Positions 1-8,184 are shown, numbered from the stretch's first letter. The stretch is 64,000 nucleotides of DNA from Bradyrhizobium manausense (GCF_018129685.1 NZ_JAFCLG010000003.1:124001-188000); one strand, 5' to 3'. Made by a program: numbers and translations. Notes: generated by a model from the sequence alone, not told the origin.

Positions 1-505
1 CAAAGATGCCGACGCGCTGGCCGGCGCAAATCGGTGCAAACAGGTCGATGACACGGACGCCCGTGCGCAGCGGCTTGTGGACGCGCGCCCGCTTCATGGC
101 TGGCGGAGCCTCGGCCTCGGCCGAGACAGCCCGCGATCCCGGGGTGAGCGGTCCCAATCCATCCAGCGGCGCTCCAAGGGCGTTGATGACGCGGCCCTTC
201 CAGCTCGTATCAGGTGCGAAAGACAGGGGCGGCATGCGGTAGGCGACCGAGCCGAGCCCGCCGGCGAATTGCCGGTCGAATGGCTTGGCCACGATGCCGT
301 CGCTGTCGATGCGCACGACCTCGCCGATCTGCGGCCTCGCCCCGGTATTGACACCGATCAACTCGCCGAGCTTGACGGACCGCGAAAGGCCACAGACGCG
401 GAAATGCGTCGGCGCGATCTCGGAGACCGCGCCGCTGATGCTTGCCAATGGCGTGCTCTGCTGGAGATCGAGCAGCGCCCACTCAAGTTGCCGAAGAGCG
501 TTCAA
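1..505 (-). CDS. fliI: Flagellum-specific ATP synthase FliI (N-terminal part, cut by window edge)
   Basis: FliI is the ATPase of the flagellar type III export apparatus. The reverse strand encodes about 168 residues of its N-terminal and early central part. It contains the beta-barrel region with LGELIGVNTG and GEVVRIDSDGI, and the stretch GAPLDGLGPL, and it ends at GVRVIDLFAPICAGQRVGIF, which in the family lies just before the Walker A loop. The P-loop itself is therefore outside the window. The gene lies 36 nt downstream of flgF in the same direction. No ATG fits the reading frame. I chose the TTG at 505 because a GGGGTGG Shine-Dalgarno-like run precedes it; an in-frame TTG at 523 directly follows a stop codon and is the alternative. 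Identity is firm, the start is uncertain. Confidence 0.88.
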   Translation of the reverse strand, partial: MNALRQLEWALLDLQQSTPLASISGAVSEIAPTHFRVCGLSRSVKLGELIGVNTGARPQIGEVVRIDSDGIVAKPFDRQFAGGLGSVAYRMPPLSFAPDTSWKGRVINALGAPLDGLGPLTPGSRAVSAEAEAPPAMKRARVHKPLRTGVRVIDLFAPICAGQRVGIF

Positions 506-541
506 GGAAACCGTCCACCCCAATTACACGCGACGCGAGTT

Positions 542-1270
542 CTACTTGCCGGGATCGCCCAGCGTCTGGATTGCGTTCCGGAGCGTGCTGTCCGTGCCAT
601 CGATCAGCGAATTGGTGCTGTCGAAGGCCCGCGAGGCCGACATCAGCTTCGTCAATTCCATCATCGGATTGGCGCTGGAGCCCTCGACATAGCCCTGCTT
701 GAAGCCGTCCCGGCTGAAATCGCCGATTGCGGTCGCGGGGCGATCGGGCGTGACGCCGGAATTGCCGTAACGGTCGAGATTGGCGTCCGCCGGGATATTG
801 AAGAGGCCGATGCTGCCGATCTCGTTGTTGTCCTGGGTGATCGCGCCACTGCGCGAGATCGAGACCGGACCGCCGTTCGGGTCGAGCGTGAGCTGCGCAC
901 CGCCGGAATCGATGACCGGGAAGCCCGACACCGTCTGGAGGTCCCCATTGGCGGCGATCTGGAGGCGGCCGTCGCGGGTATAGACCGTGCCGTTGGGGCC
1001 GGCGAAGGCGATCCAGCCCTGTCCGACCACGGCGACGTCGAGCGGATTTCCGGTCTCGGTGATGCTGCCGGGCTCACGCGAGATGATGTTGTCGCCGGGC
1101 GAGGAGAACGCCACCGGGTTGGCGCCGGCCTTGGACAGCACCGTCTCGAATTTCACGACGTCGGTGCGGAAGCCCGATGTGTTGACGTTGGCGACGTTGT
1201 TGGCGATCGTCTGGAGGCGCTTCTCGAGCGCCACCTGCGCCGACAATCCCACATAGAGAGCCGATTGCAT
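542..1270 (-). CDS. flgF: Flagellar basal-body rod protein FlgF
   Basis: FlgF is a proximal rod protein of the basal body. The 242-residue product starts MQSALYVGLSAQVALEKRLQ and has the rod/hook family N-terminal motif with IANNVANVNTSGF at about residues 22-34. It continues with the central GNPLDVAVVGQGWIAF motif shared by FlgE/F/G and ends with a coiled C-terminal rod segment (MMELTKLMSASRAFDSTNSLI). Pairing of flgF with fliI is typical of rhizobial flagellar clusters. The start lies 3 nt after the stop of the DUF1217 gene, so the three genes form one minus-strand unit. Confidence 0.95.
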   Translation of the reverse strand: MQSALYVGLSAQVALEKRLQTIANNVANVNTSGFRTDVVKFETVLSKAGANPVAFSSPGDNIISREPGSITETGNPLDVAVVGQGWIAFAGPNGTVYTRDGRLQIAANGDLQTVSGFPVIDSGGAQLTLDPNGGPVSISRSGAITQDNNEIGSIGLFNIPADANLDRYGNSGVTPDRPATAIGDFSRDGFKQGYVEGSSANPMMELTKLMSASRAFDSTNSLIDGTDSTLRNAIQTLGDPGK

Positions 1271-1273
1271 GAC

Positions 1274-2065
1274 TTACCTGTTGAACTTGATGTTCTGAAG
1301 TGTCGTGAGCATGTCGGTATCCAGGCTGGCCGACGACGTCGATGCGCCGGTGATCAGAACGAGCGCAGGATTGGTCGAGGTGTCGCTCTGGGCCTGGTTC
1401 GCATCCCACAATGCCGCGAAGCGCTGCACGAATTTGGTGACCTTGGCCGGGTCCTGGAAATCGGTAAGCGTGATCTTGTCCGTAATCATCTTGGCCTGCA
1501 TGTCGATGTCGGACGAACTGATCATCGACGACCAGCCCTCCGCGGTCTGGACCACCTGGGTCAGGGCCTTGTCGGCGAGGATCTGGTACGGGCTCGTGAT
1601 CGAGGCGGCCTTGCGGGTGAAGTAGAGCGCGAGCCGCAGACCCTCGTTCTGGTCGCCGGCATTCTGCTCCAATGTCTGGGTGGCATACTGGCTGGTCACG
1701 TGGGTCGTGGCCGCGGCGGACTGCGTCGCATTGGCGCCGAGCGCTGCGAAATTGAAGGCGGCGGCAAAGTCCCGGTAGCGGCTGTCGCTCAGCTTGTTGG
1801 CGAAGGTGTCCGAGGTCGCGATGCCCTCGGTCAGCACTTTGCGCATGAACGCCTTGGCGTAGATCATATCGTCCAGGCCGAAGGCCTTCATCGCATACGA
1901 ATAGAGCTTATAGTTGTTCAGGAAATCGTCGATGCTCTTCACGTTGCCGATATTGGCAAGGTAGTAGGCGGTGTCGCGGCTGACGTCAGGCTGCTGCTCG
2001 ACCTGAGTCAGCGACCTGCTCATGTCGGTGGTCAGCCTCGTGTAGTCCGCGATGGTGGATAGCAT
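1274..2065 (-). CDS. DUF1217-type flagellar cluster protein
   Basis: This 263-residue, mostly helical protein has no signal peptide and no membrane segment. It resembles the DUF1217 family, which in Rhizobiales is found beside flgF and motA; its molecular role is not known to me. The sequence is rich in Ala, Thr, Asp and Gln, with the segments DYTRLTTDMSRSL at the start and YQILADKALTQVVQ in the middle, and short repeats of a TPYQI/DKALT flavour. It is the first gene of the minus-strand unit leading into flgF and fliI. A CGCG-type flagellar control element lies 39 nt upstream of its ATG. Position in the cluster implies a structural or assembly role, but that is inference. Confidence 0.8.
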   Translation of the reverse strand: MLSTIADYTRLTTDMSRSLTQVEQQPDVSRDTAYYLANIGNVKSIDDFLNNYKLYSYAMKAFGLDDMIYAKAFMRKVLTEGIATSDTFANKLSDSRYRDFAAAFNFAALGANATQSAAATTHVTSQYATQTLEQNAGDQNEGLRLALYFTRKAASITSPYQILADKALTQVVQTAEGWSSMISSSDIDMQAKMITDKITLTDFQDPAKVTKFVQRFAALWDANQAQSDTSTNPALVLITGASTSSASLDTDMLTTLQNIKFNR

Positions 2066-2104
2066 GGCACGCGCCCCTTTGGCCGCAATTGCGACATCGT
2101 CTCA

Positions 2105-2133
2105 AGCTGCCCCGAATTGCTTGCGCGGGGCTG
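2105..2133 (-). promoter_or_regulatory. Flagellar direct-repeat box upstream of the DUF1217-flgF-fliI unit
   Basis: Read on the minus strand, the element is CCAGCCC-CGCG-CAAGCAA, then 10 nt after CGCGCAA a GCAGCT hexamer. It ends 39 nt before the ATG at 2065. The 17-nt stretch CAGCCCCGCGCAAGCAA is identical to the one upstream of flgE. The hexamer does not have the CTA seen in the best copies. Confidence 0.45.
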
Positions 2134-2157
2134 GCCAAGCCTCAGGGGATCCCGAAG

Positions 2158-2187
2158 CCAGCTTCGCGCAAGCGTCGCAGACTAGGG
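2158..2187 (+). promoter_or_regulatory. Flagellar direct-repeat box upstream of motA
   Basis: Half-site CCAGCTT, spacer CGCG, half-site CAAGCGT, 6 nt, then CTAGGG at 2182-2187. It ends 33 nt before the proposed motA TTG. It lies inside the longer possible motA reading frame, which argues against the upstream ATG at 2089. Together with the minus-strand copy at 2105-2133 it forms a divergent control region. Confidence 0.55.
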
Positions 2188-2220
2188 TTTCCCGGATGGG
2201 ATCGGCGATGGAGTGGCGGG

Positions 2221-3117
2221 TTGCTCAGTTTCGTGGGGATTTTCATCACGGTAGCGGCGCTGCTCGGCGGATTTGCCGCCATGGGCGGGCATCTGGCCGT
2301 GCTGATGCAGCCGTGGGAATTCGTGATCATCATGGGCACCGCGGTCGGCACCTTCATCGTGGCCAATCCGTGGAAAACGGTCGTGGACACCGGGGTTGCC
2401 TGCATGCAGGCCATCACCGGCGCGGTGCCGGGTGAGCGTTATTATCTCGACCTGCTCGGGGCACTTCATGCCCTGATGCGCGAGCTGCGCGGCAAGGGCC
2501 GCAACGAGGTCGAGGCGCATATCGACGATCCATCGTCCTCGGAGATCTTCAAGGCGTTTCCGAGCGTGCTCGGGGATCCAGCCGTGCTCCAGTTCATCTG
2601 CGACTATGTTCGCCTCATCATCATGGGCAATGCGCGCACGCATGAGATCGAGGCGCTGATGGACGAAGAGATCCATACCATCGTGAAGAGCAAGCTGACG
2701 CCCTACCATGCGCTGGTGACGGTGTCCGAGGCGCTCCCGGCGCTCGGCATCGTCGCCGCGGTGCTCGGCGTCATCAAGGCCATGGGCGCGCTCGATCAGT
2801 CGCCGAAGCTGCTCGGCGGCTTCATCGGCGCGGCGCTGGTGGGCACTTTCGCCGGCATATTCCTGTCCTATGGCATCATTTCGCCCTTTGCGCTGAAGAT
2901 CAAGATGACGCGCGAGAAGAAGTGCCGGCCCTACATCATCGTCAAGCAGACGCTGCTGGCGTTCATGAACGGCGCCATGCCGCAGATTGCCGTCGAGCAT
3001 GGCCGCAAGATGATCGCGAGCGGCGAGCGACCCTCGATCGACGTCGTCGAGAACGAGACGATCGCCGGGCCCAAGGCCGTCGTGAGCGACACCGAACCCA
3101 AGGCTGCACGCGCATGA
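2221..3117 (+). CDS. motA: Flagellar motor stator protein MotA
   Basis: MotA pairs with MotB in the proton-driven stator. The product is about 298 aa, close to the usual alphaproteobacterial length. It has two N-terminal membrane segments (SFVGIFITVAALLGGFAAM and the region around FVIIMGTAVGTFIVA), a charged cytoplasmic domain (roughly residues 70-170), and two C-terminal membrane segments with the conserved ALPALGIVAAVLGVIKAMG motif that carries the family's functional proline. The frame is open from an ATG at 2089, but no membrane or family similarity exists before LLSFVG, and a promoter-like box lies at 2158-2187. I therefore place the start at TTG 2221, preceded by GGAGTGGCGGG. Its stop overlaps the fliM start (ATGA). 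Confidence 0.93.
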   Translation: MLSFVGIFITVAALLGGFAAMGGHLAVLMQPWEFVIIMGTAVGTFIVANPWKTVVDTGVACMQAITGAVPGERYYLDLLGALHALMRELRGKGRNEVEAHIDDPSSSEIFKAFPSVLGDPAVLQFICDYVRLIIMGNARTHEIEALMDEEIHTIVKSKLTPYHALVTVSEALPALGIVAAVLGVIKAMGALDQSPKLLGGFIGAALVGTFAGIFLSYGIISPFALKIKMTREKKCRPYIIVKQTLLAFMNGAMPQIAVEHGRKMIASGERPSIDVVENETIAGPKAVVSDTEPKAARA

Positions 3118-4055
3118 CGATGGAAGACGTCGAGATCGATCAGCGCAAGCAGCTGCCGAACTACCTGCTGGACGCGGCCGGCATCTCCATCGAGCGCATG
3201 CCGATGCTCAATGTGATCTTCGATCGCATGGCGGCATCGTGCACGGACAGCCTGCAGCCTCTGGCTGGTACGCCCTGCTATTTCTCTGTCAACGGCATCA
3301 GCAACGACCGCGTCGGCGACATCATCAAGGACTACGAGGGTAACGCCGTCGCCGCCGTGCTTTACGCCGAACAGTGGGACTCCCGCGTCATCATTGTGCT
3401 CGACCGCGACTTCGTGTTCACCATGGTGGAGGCGATGTTCGGCTCCGACGGGGCCGAGCCGCCGCTCGATGTCGAGCGTTCGTTCTCGAACATCGAGATC
3501 CGCCTGGTCCAGGCGCTGTTCGAGCGGTTCGCCAAGGCGCTGCAATCCGCCTTTGCCGGCACTTCCAACGTCACTTTCCGCGTCGAGCGGGTGGAGACCG
3601 CGATGGCGTCGCTGGCGATCGGGCGCAGCGGCAACATGTCGATCTGCGCGAACATCATGCTGCAAGCGCTCTATCGCGGCGGCCAGATGTTCCTCATCAT
3701 TCCGCACTCCGCGCTGAACCCGCTCAGGCAGAAACTTGCTCACGTGGTCGTCAGCGAAGGCGGCGCGGCCGATCCACGCTGGCGCGAGCAGATGGAGAGC
3801 GAGGTTCATCGCACCGAGGTGACGTTGAGCGCGGTGCTCGACGAGAAGATGATCACCCTCGAGGACGTCGTGAAGTTCAAGGTGGGGCAGGTCCTCGAAC
3901 TCGAGGCGACCCCACGCACGCTTGCGCGCCTCGAAAGCAACAACCAGGTGCTGTTTTGGTGCCAGATCGGCCAGCTCGATGGCTATTACGCCATGCAGGT
4001 GGCAGATCCCGTCGATCAGAAGCGGGAGTTCGTCGATGATATCCTATCTCGTTGA
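3114..4055 (+). CDS. fliM: Flagellar motor switch protein FliM
   Basis: FliM is the middle C-ring protein that binds CheY-P and transmits the switch signal. The 313-aa product begins MTMEDVEIDQRKQLPNYLL at an ATG overlapping the motA stop. It has the divergent N-terminus typical of rhizobial FliM, a CheC-like middle domain (about residues 40-200) and a C-terminal SpoA/FliN-like domain (about 230-310, with LEDVVKFKVGQVLELEATP). A region between residues 170 and 200 (AMASLAIGRSGNMSICANIM) is well conserved in rhizobial homologues as I remember them. It sits in the motA-fliM-orf-fliN-fliG-flhB unit. Confidence 0.93.
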   Translation: MTMEDVEIDQRKQLPNYLLDAAGISIERMPMLNVIFDRMAASCTDSLQPLAGTPCYFSVNGISNDRVGDIIKDYEGNAVAAVLYAEQWDSRVIIVLDRDFVFTMVEAMFGSDGAEPPLDVERSFSNIEIRLVQALFERFAKALQSAFAGTSNVTFRVERVETAMASLAIGRSGNMSICANIMLQALYRGGQMFLIIPHSALNPLRQKLAHVVVSEGGAADPRWREQMESEVHRTEVTLSAVLDEKMITLEDVVKFKVGQVLELEATPRTLARLESNNQVLFWCQIGQLDGYYAMQVADPVDQKREFVDDILSR

Positions 4056-4350
4056 TTCAGTGCTGCTGATTGCGCTCGCCTTCACCAGCATGCGGGTGAC
4101 CCGGATGCACCGCGAGTTGGCGAAGCTGCGCAGCTACCAGGGCGAGTTCTCGACCATTGTCCAAGAGACCGCGGGCGCCTTCGACACCGTGATTACCGCG
4201 GCGCACGATTCCACCGCAAATCTGGGCCGGCTAGCCAACGTGCTGAGCGCGAAGATCGACCAGGCCCATGAAGCGATCGCAGCACTCGATGCGCGGAACG
4301 GGATTCACGGCGCTGTGGCCGTGAACGGCCCCGAGGCCAACAAGCACTAG
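4036..4350 (+). CDS. Small membrane-anchored coiled-coil protein between fliM and fliN
   Basis: A 104-aa protein that starts MISYLVDSVLLIALAFTSMR inside the end of fliM (20-nt overlap). The first 18 residues form one hydrophobic segment. The rest is polar and mostly helical, with a heptad-like pattern through RMHRELAKLRSYQGEFSTIV and LANVLSAKIDQAHEAIAAL, ending in a short Gly/Ala/Asn tail. I do not recognise a named family with confidence; a DUF of this shape (possibly DUF6468) occurs beside fliN in other Alphaproteobacteria. Overlap with fliM and position before fliN indicate co-translation and a link to the motor or switch. No catalytic motif is visible. Confidence 0.7.
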   Translation: MISYLVDSVLLIALAFTSMRVTRMHRELAKLRSYQGEFSTIVQETAGAFDTVITAAHDSTANLGRLANVLSAKIDQAHEAIAALDARNGIHGAVAVNGPEANKH

Positions 4351-4425
4351 GGCCGGAAGCGGCCGAAAAGACGGATCGGAACGTCGCGACGCTCCGGGAG
4401 CGGAAATACCAAGAGGCGATACCAG

Positions 4426-4800
4426 ATGGCGCAATCCTTCGACTACGAGTCTGCAACCGCAACCGACGACGCCGAGACGTCTTCGCTGGAGCGCCTGGCG
4501 GAGATCGCCGCGCGCACCGCCGAGGAGACCGGCAAGTTCGCCAACGTCGATGCCATCCTGCGCATTCCGGTCACCATGCAGGTGGTGCTGGGATCGGCGA
4601 CGATACCGGTGGCGAATTTGATGAAGCTCGGCCGTGGCGCCGTCGTGCCGCTGGATCACCGCGTCGGCGAGCCCGTCGACGTCGTGGTCAACGGCCGCGT
4701 CGTCGCCCGCGGCGAAGTGGTCGTGGTGGAAGAGGACAATTCACGCTTCGGTGTTTCGCTCACCGAGATCGTCGGACCGCTGGGGCAGAGTGATTCCTGA
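4426..4800 (+). CDS. fliN: Flagellar motor switch protein FliN
   Basis: FliN forms the base of the C-ring and binds FliH. The 124-residue product has a 40-residue acidic variable N-terminus followed by one SpoA (surface presentation of antigens) domain: ILRIPVTMQVVLGSATIPVA, LMKLGRGAVVPLDHRVGEPV, and DVVVNGRVVARGEVVVVEEDN ending in RFGVSLTEIV. These are the standard FliN core motifs. It begins 75 nt after the small coiled-coil gene and ends 2 nt before fliG. Confidence 0.95.
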   Translation: MAQSFDYESATATDDAETSSLERLAEIAARTAEETGKFANVDAILRIPVTMQVVLGSATIPVANLMKLGRGAVVPLDHRVGEPVDVVVNGRVVARGEVVVVEEDNSRFGVSLTEIVGPLGQSDS

Positions 4801-4802
4801 CC

Positions 4803-5843
4803 ATGGCGGCACAGGTCGGCATCGCTCCCATCAAACAGCGAGGCGTTGCCACGCTGGGCGGGACGGAAAAGGTCGCGGCGCTCCTGCTGGCCATGGGTCG
4901 GCAGGCGGCTGCGAGCGTGCTCGCGCAATTCGAGCCGCAGGACATTCGCATCGTCACCAAGGCCGCGGCCGAGCTGCGGCCGATCACGGCTCAGGAACTT
5001 GAAGCGATCGTCGAGGAGTTCGCCCAGCAATTCTCGATGGGCGCCAACATTCTCGGCACGATCGGCGGCCTCGAAGCCGTGCTCGGCGACGTGCTTCCCG
5101 CCGACCAGGTCTCGGCGATCATGTCGGACCTGCTCGGCAATTCGAGCCGGTCGGTGTGGGACCGGGTCTCGTCGGTATCGGAAAACTCGCTGGCGACCTA
5201 TCTCTCGAAAGAGCATCCGCAGACAGCGGCGCTGATCCTGTCCAAGGTCAAGCCATCCTGTGCCGCGAAGGTGATGAGCCAGTTGCCGTCGAGCCTGCGC
5301 AATGAGCTGATGCGGCGCGTGCTCAGCCTCAAGCCGATCGTCGACGATGCGCTGAAGGTCCTCGAAAAGACCCTGCACGAAGATCTCACGCTCAATTTCG
5401 CCCGCAACCTTGGCGCCGATACCTACGCCCGCGTCGCCGACATCATCAACAAGATGGAGCGCGGTCATATCGAGGACATGCTCAAGAGCCTGTCGGAGAA
5501 GCGGCCGAAGTCGGCCGAGGTGCTGAAGGAGCTGTTGTTCACCTTCGACGACGTCATCAACCTGGCGCCGAAGGCGCGCACCATGATCTTCGACCAGGTG
5601 CCGACCGATCGCATCGTCGTCGCGCTGAAGGGCACCGACAAGCACTTCCGCGAGTTGATCCTGTCGGCAGTCGCTTCGCGCGTGCGTCGCGTCGTCGAGC
5701 ACGAGCTTGCGATCGGCGAGCCGTCGAACCAGCGTGACGTGCTGGAGGCGCGCCGCGTGATTACCGACCTTGCCCTCGACCTCGCCGAGAAGGGCGAAAT
5801 CGAGCTCAACCCCGACCAGGAGGATGAGCTGGTCTTCCGCTGA
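4803..5843 (+). CDS. fliG: Flagellar motor switch protein FliG
   Basis: FliG links the MS ring to the C-ring and makes the torque-generating contact with MotA. The 346-aa length is normal. The N-terminal domain (KVAALLLAMGRQAAASVLAQF) binds FliF, the middle domain carries the EHPQTAALILSKVKP motif (the EHPQ patch that contacts FliM, about residues 138-152), and the C-terminal domain contains the charged helix region around TFDDVINLAPKARTMIFDQV. It starts 2 nt after the fliN stop and 13 nt before flhB, so it is tightly coupled to both. Confidence 0.96.
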   Translation: MAAQVGIAPIKQRGVATLGGTEKVAALLLAMGRQAAASVLAQFEPQDIRIVTKAAAELRPITAQELEAIVEEFAQQFSMGANILGTIGGLEAVLGDVLPADQVSAIMSDLLGNSSRSVWDRVSSVSENSLATYLSKEHPQTAALILSKVKPSCAAKVMSQLPSSLRNELMRRVLSLKPIVDDALKVLEKTLHEDLTLNFARNLGADTYARVADIINKMERGHIEDMLKSLSEKRPKSAEVLKELLFTFDDVINLAPKARTMIFDQVPTDRIVVALKGTDKHFRELILSAVASRVRRVVEHELAIGEPSNQRDVLEARRVITDLALDLAEKGEIELNPDQEDELVFR

Positions 5844-5856
5844 CCGCTCAACCGGC

Positions 5857-6942
5857 ATGGCAGAATCATCGGATCAGGAGAGCAAGACAGAAGAGCCGAC
5901 TGAGAAGAAAGTCCGCGATGCGCTCGAACAGGGCAACATTCCGGTCTCTCGGGAGGCATCCATGTTTGCGTCCATGGCCGCGCTGATGGTGATTCAGGCG
6001 TTCCTGGTGGGCCCGGGCGTGCAGCAATTGACGCCGACCTTGAAGGGCTTTCTCGACGACCCCGATGGCTTCCCGATCGGGAATGGCGCGGACGCGCTCA
6101 ACCTGCTCACCGTTGTGGGACTCGAGGCGCTGAGGTTCCTGGTACCGTTGGTCGTGATCATGGCCGTGTTCGGCCTCGCGTCGTCGCTGCTGCAGAATGC
6201 GCCGCGGCTGGTGCTGCAGCGTATCTTTCCGGACGTCTCCAGAATCTCGCCCGCCAGCGGCTGGAACCGCATCTTCGGAACGCAGGGGCTGGTGGAGTTC
6301 GCCAAGTCGATGTTCAAGCTCGCCTCGGTGACCGCGGTCGTCTGCTTCGTGCTGCGCTCGTCGGAGGCGAGGGCGTTCGAGGCGATGTACACCGATCCCG
6401 TCGCGTTGCCGGAGATGATCCTCACCATCGCAATGCGGATCGTGTCGGCGATCTGCATCGCGACGATCGTCCTGGTCGCAATCGACCTCGCCTGGGCGCG
6501 CTTCCACTGGCGGCGCGAGCTGCGCATGACCAAGCAGGAGATCAAGGACGAGCACAAGCAGGCCGAAGGCGATCCGCTGATCAAGGCGCGTCTGCGCTCG
6601 CTGGCGCGCGACCGCTCGCGCCAACGCATGATCGCCGCCGTACCGCGCGCGACGCTGGTGATCGCAAACCCGACGCATTTCGCGATCGCGCTGCGCTATA
6701 ACCGCGACGAAAACCCGGCGCCCCTCGTCGTGGCCAAGGGTATGGACGTGATCGCGCTCAAAATTCGTGAAGTCGCCGAGCAGAGCAAGATTCCGGTGAT
6801 CGAGAACAAGGCGCTCGCGCGCGCGCTCTACGAGGCGGTGCAGGTCGACCAGGTGATCCCGGCTGAATTTTTCCGCCCCGTGGCCGAAATCATCTACTTC
6901 CTGCAGTCCAAGCAAGCACATCGGCCCGAGAAAGTTCAGTAG
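5857..6942 (+). CDS. flhB: Flagellar export switch protein FlhB
   Basis: FlhB sets the substrate specificity of the flagellar type III exporter. The 361-aa product has a charged N-terminus (KTEEPTEKKVRDALEQGNIP), four membrane segments (roughly residues 30-55, 85-110, 140-165 and 180-205), and a cytoplasmic domain containing the self-cleavage motif NPTH at residues 271-274 within ATLVIANPTHFAIALRY. I moved the start from an upstream ATG at 5770, which overlaps fliG out of frame, to ATG 5857 (MAESSDQESKTEEPTEKK), the usual FlhB beginning. It ends the motA-flhB unit. Confidence 0.96.
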   Translation: MAESSDQESKTEEPTEKKVRDALEQGNIPVSREASMFASMAALMVIQAFLVGPGVQQLTPTLKGFLDDPDGFPIGNGADALNLLTVVGLEALRFLVPLVVIMAVFGLASSLLQNAPRLVLQRIFPDVSRISPASGWNRIFGTQGLVEFAKSMFKLASVTAVVCFVLRSSEARAFEAMYTDPVALPEMILTIAMRIVSAICIATIVLVAIDLAWARFHWRRELRMTKQEIKDEHKQAEGDPLIKARLRSLARDRSRQRMIAAVPRATLVIANPTHFAIALRYNRDENPAPLVVAKGMDVIALKIREVAEQSKIPVIENKALARALYEAVQVDQVIPAEFFRPVAEIIYFLQSKQAHRPEKVQ

Positions 6943-6967
6943 ATTTTCGAGGATGGTGCTTCGCGCA

Positions 6968-6997
6968 AAAGCTTGACGAAAGCTTAACGCCCTAGGG
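6968..6997 (+). promoter_or_regulatory. Flagellar direct-repeat box upstream of flgB
   Basis: This is the clearest copy of the repeat: AAAGCTT-GACG-AAAGCTT, two identical heptamers 11 bp apart, then 6 nt and CTAGGG at 6992-6997. The box ends 29 nt before the flgB GTG. It lies in the only gap (84 nt) between flhB and flgB, which makes it the probable promoter region of the flgB to fliP unit. Confidence 0.58.
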
Positions 6998-7026
6998 TTC
7001 TCCGGAATGGACCGGAAGGGGCTGTC

Positions 7027-7407
7027 GTGGGACCGCTTTATCTCTTCGAACTCGCATCGTCGCAGGCTCGCTGGCTCGAGCTTCGTCAATCGACCATCGC
7101 CACCAACGTCGCCAACGCGAATACGCCAGGTTTCAAGGCGCGGGACGTCGAACCGTTCAACAAGGTTCTCGACGCCATGCCGGTCAGGCTCGCAACGACC
7201 TCGCCCGAGCATATGCAGCTATCCCCGGCGGAGACCGATACGCGGGCGACCGCGAAGAAAGACAGCTGGGACGTCGTTCACTCCGGCAACTCGGTCAGCC
7301 TCGAGCAGGAGATGATCAAGGGTAGCGACGTCAACCGCGACTATTCGATGAATTCGGCGATCGTGCGCTCGTTCAACCGCATGGTTCTGACCAGTGCGAA
7401 GACCTGA
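7027..7407 (+). CDS. flgB: Flagellar proximal rod protein FlgB
   Basis: FlgB is a rod protein. The product is 126 aa starting from GTG 7027, preceded by the strong site GGAAGGGG. The N-terminal rod motif reads STIATNVANANTPGFKARDV (about residues 22-41), which is the family signature, and the C-terminal helix is SMNSAIVRSFNRMVLTSAKT. It opens the flgB-flgC-fliE-flgG-flgA-flgI-motE-flgH-fliL-fliP series, in which neighbouring genes are separated by a few nucleotides or overlap. Confidence 0.94.
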   Translation: MGPLYLFELASSQARWLELRQSTIATNVANANTPGFKARDVEPFNKVLDAMPVRLATTSPEHMQLSPAETDTRATAKKDSWDVVHSGNSVSLEQEMIKGSDVNRDYSMNSAIVRSFNRMVLTSAKT

Positions 7408-7418
7408 GGTGAACTGAC

Positions 7419-7835
7419 ATGCTGGATGCCCTATCGGCTTCGTTGACGGTCGCAAGCTCGGGACTCGAAGCCCAATCGACCCGCATGCGCGTCGTCTCGG
7501 AAAACCTCGCCAACGCGACGTCTACCGGGCGCACCGCAGGTGCCGATCCTTATCAGCGCAAGACCATCACCTTCGACGCCGCGCTGGACCGGGCCTCGGG
7601 CACGCAACTGGCGAAAGTCAAGGAGATCGGGGTCGACACCACGCCGTATCGCGTCGAGTACGATCCGGGACATCCCGCCGCCGACAAGGCCGGCTACGTC
7701 AAGATGCCCAACGTCAACATGATGATCGAGATGGCGGACATGCGGGAAGTGAATCGGTCCTATGAAGCCAATCTCCAGGTCGTCAAGCAGGTGAGATCGA
7801 TGCTTGGCATGACCATCGATCTGCTGAGGAGCTGA
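7419..7835 (+). CDS. flgC: Flagellar proximal rod protein FlgC
   Basis: FlgC is a rod protein of normal length (138 aa). The N-terminus contains SSGLEAQSTRMRVVSENLAN at about residues 12-31, and the C-terminus holds GYVKMPNVNMMIEMADMREV, the usual FlgC signature, followed by NRSYEANLQVVKQVRSMLGM. GAGGTGA lies upstream of the ATG. Neighbours are flgB (11 nt upstream) and fliE (2 nt downstream), the standard order. Confidence 0.95.
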   Translation: MLDALSASLTVASSGLEAQSTRMRVVSENLANATSTGRTAGADPYQRKTITFDAALDRASGTQLAKVKEIGVDTTPYRVEYDPGHPAADKAGYVKMPNVNMMIEMADMREVNRSYEANLQVVKQVRSMLGMTIDLLRS

Positions 7836-7837
7836 CA

Positions 7838-8167
7838 ATGCTAGAGGCGATTTCATCCACCGCAATCAACGCAGGCCAGGCGGCCTCTCGTGCCACCGAG
7901 ACGCAGGCCATTGCGCCGCCTGCGACTTCAGCAATCCAGTCTACCGACGATGTCGGCTTCGATTCCGTGATGAAGCAGGTGACCACAGACGCGATCGGAA
8001 CGCTGAAGGCCGGCGAAGCGGCGTCGATCTCGGCGATGCAGGGCAAGGAATCGACCCGCAAGGTCGTCGAGGCGCTGATGTCGGCCGAGCAGGCCCTGCA
8101 GACGGCGGTCGCGGTTCGCGACAAGGTCGTGCAGGCCTACCAGGAAGTTGCGCGGATGACGATCTGA
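7838..8167 (+). CDS. fliE: Flagellar hook-basal body complex protein FliE
   Basis: FliE is the adaptor between MS ring and rod. The 109-aa protein has a variable N-terminus and the conserved C-terminal helices: DAIGTLKAGEAASISAMQGK followed by STRKVVEALMSAEQALQTAV and VRDKVVQAYQEVARMTI, matching FliE's end. The start is preceded by GAGGAG. It sits between flgC and flgG as in most rhizobia. Confidence 0.94.
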   Translation: MLEAISSTAINAGQAASRATETQAIAPPATSAIQSTDDVGFDSVMKQVTTDAIGTLKAGEAASISAMQGKESTRKVVEALMSAEQALQTAVAVRDKVVQAYQEVARMTI

Positions 8168-8184
8168 TCTGAAGGAGTCACGTT

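Noticed and set aside
77..2062. Long plus-strand open frame of 661 codons over the flgF region
   Set aside because: It is antisense to fliI, flgF and the DUF1217 gene, its translation is rich in Arg/Gly/Asp with no family features, and such shadows are common in high-GC DNA.
2089..2220. N-terminal extension of MotA from ATG 2089
   Set aside because: Basic, unlike MotA, and it contains the motA control box.
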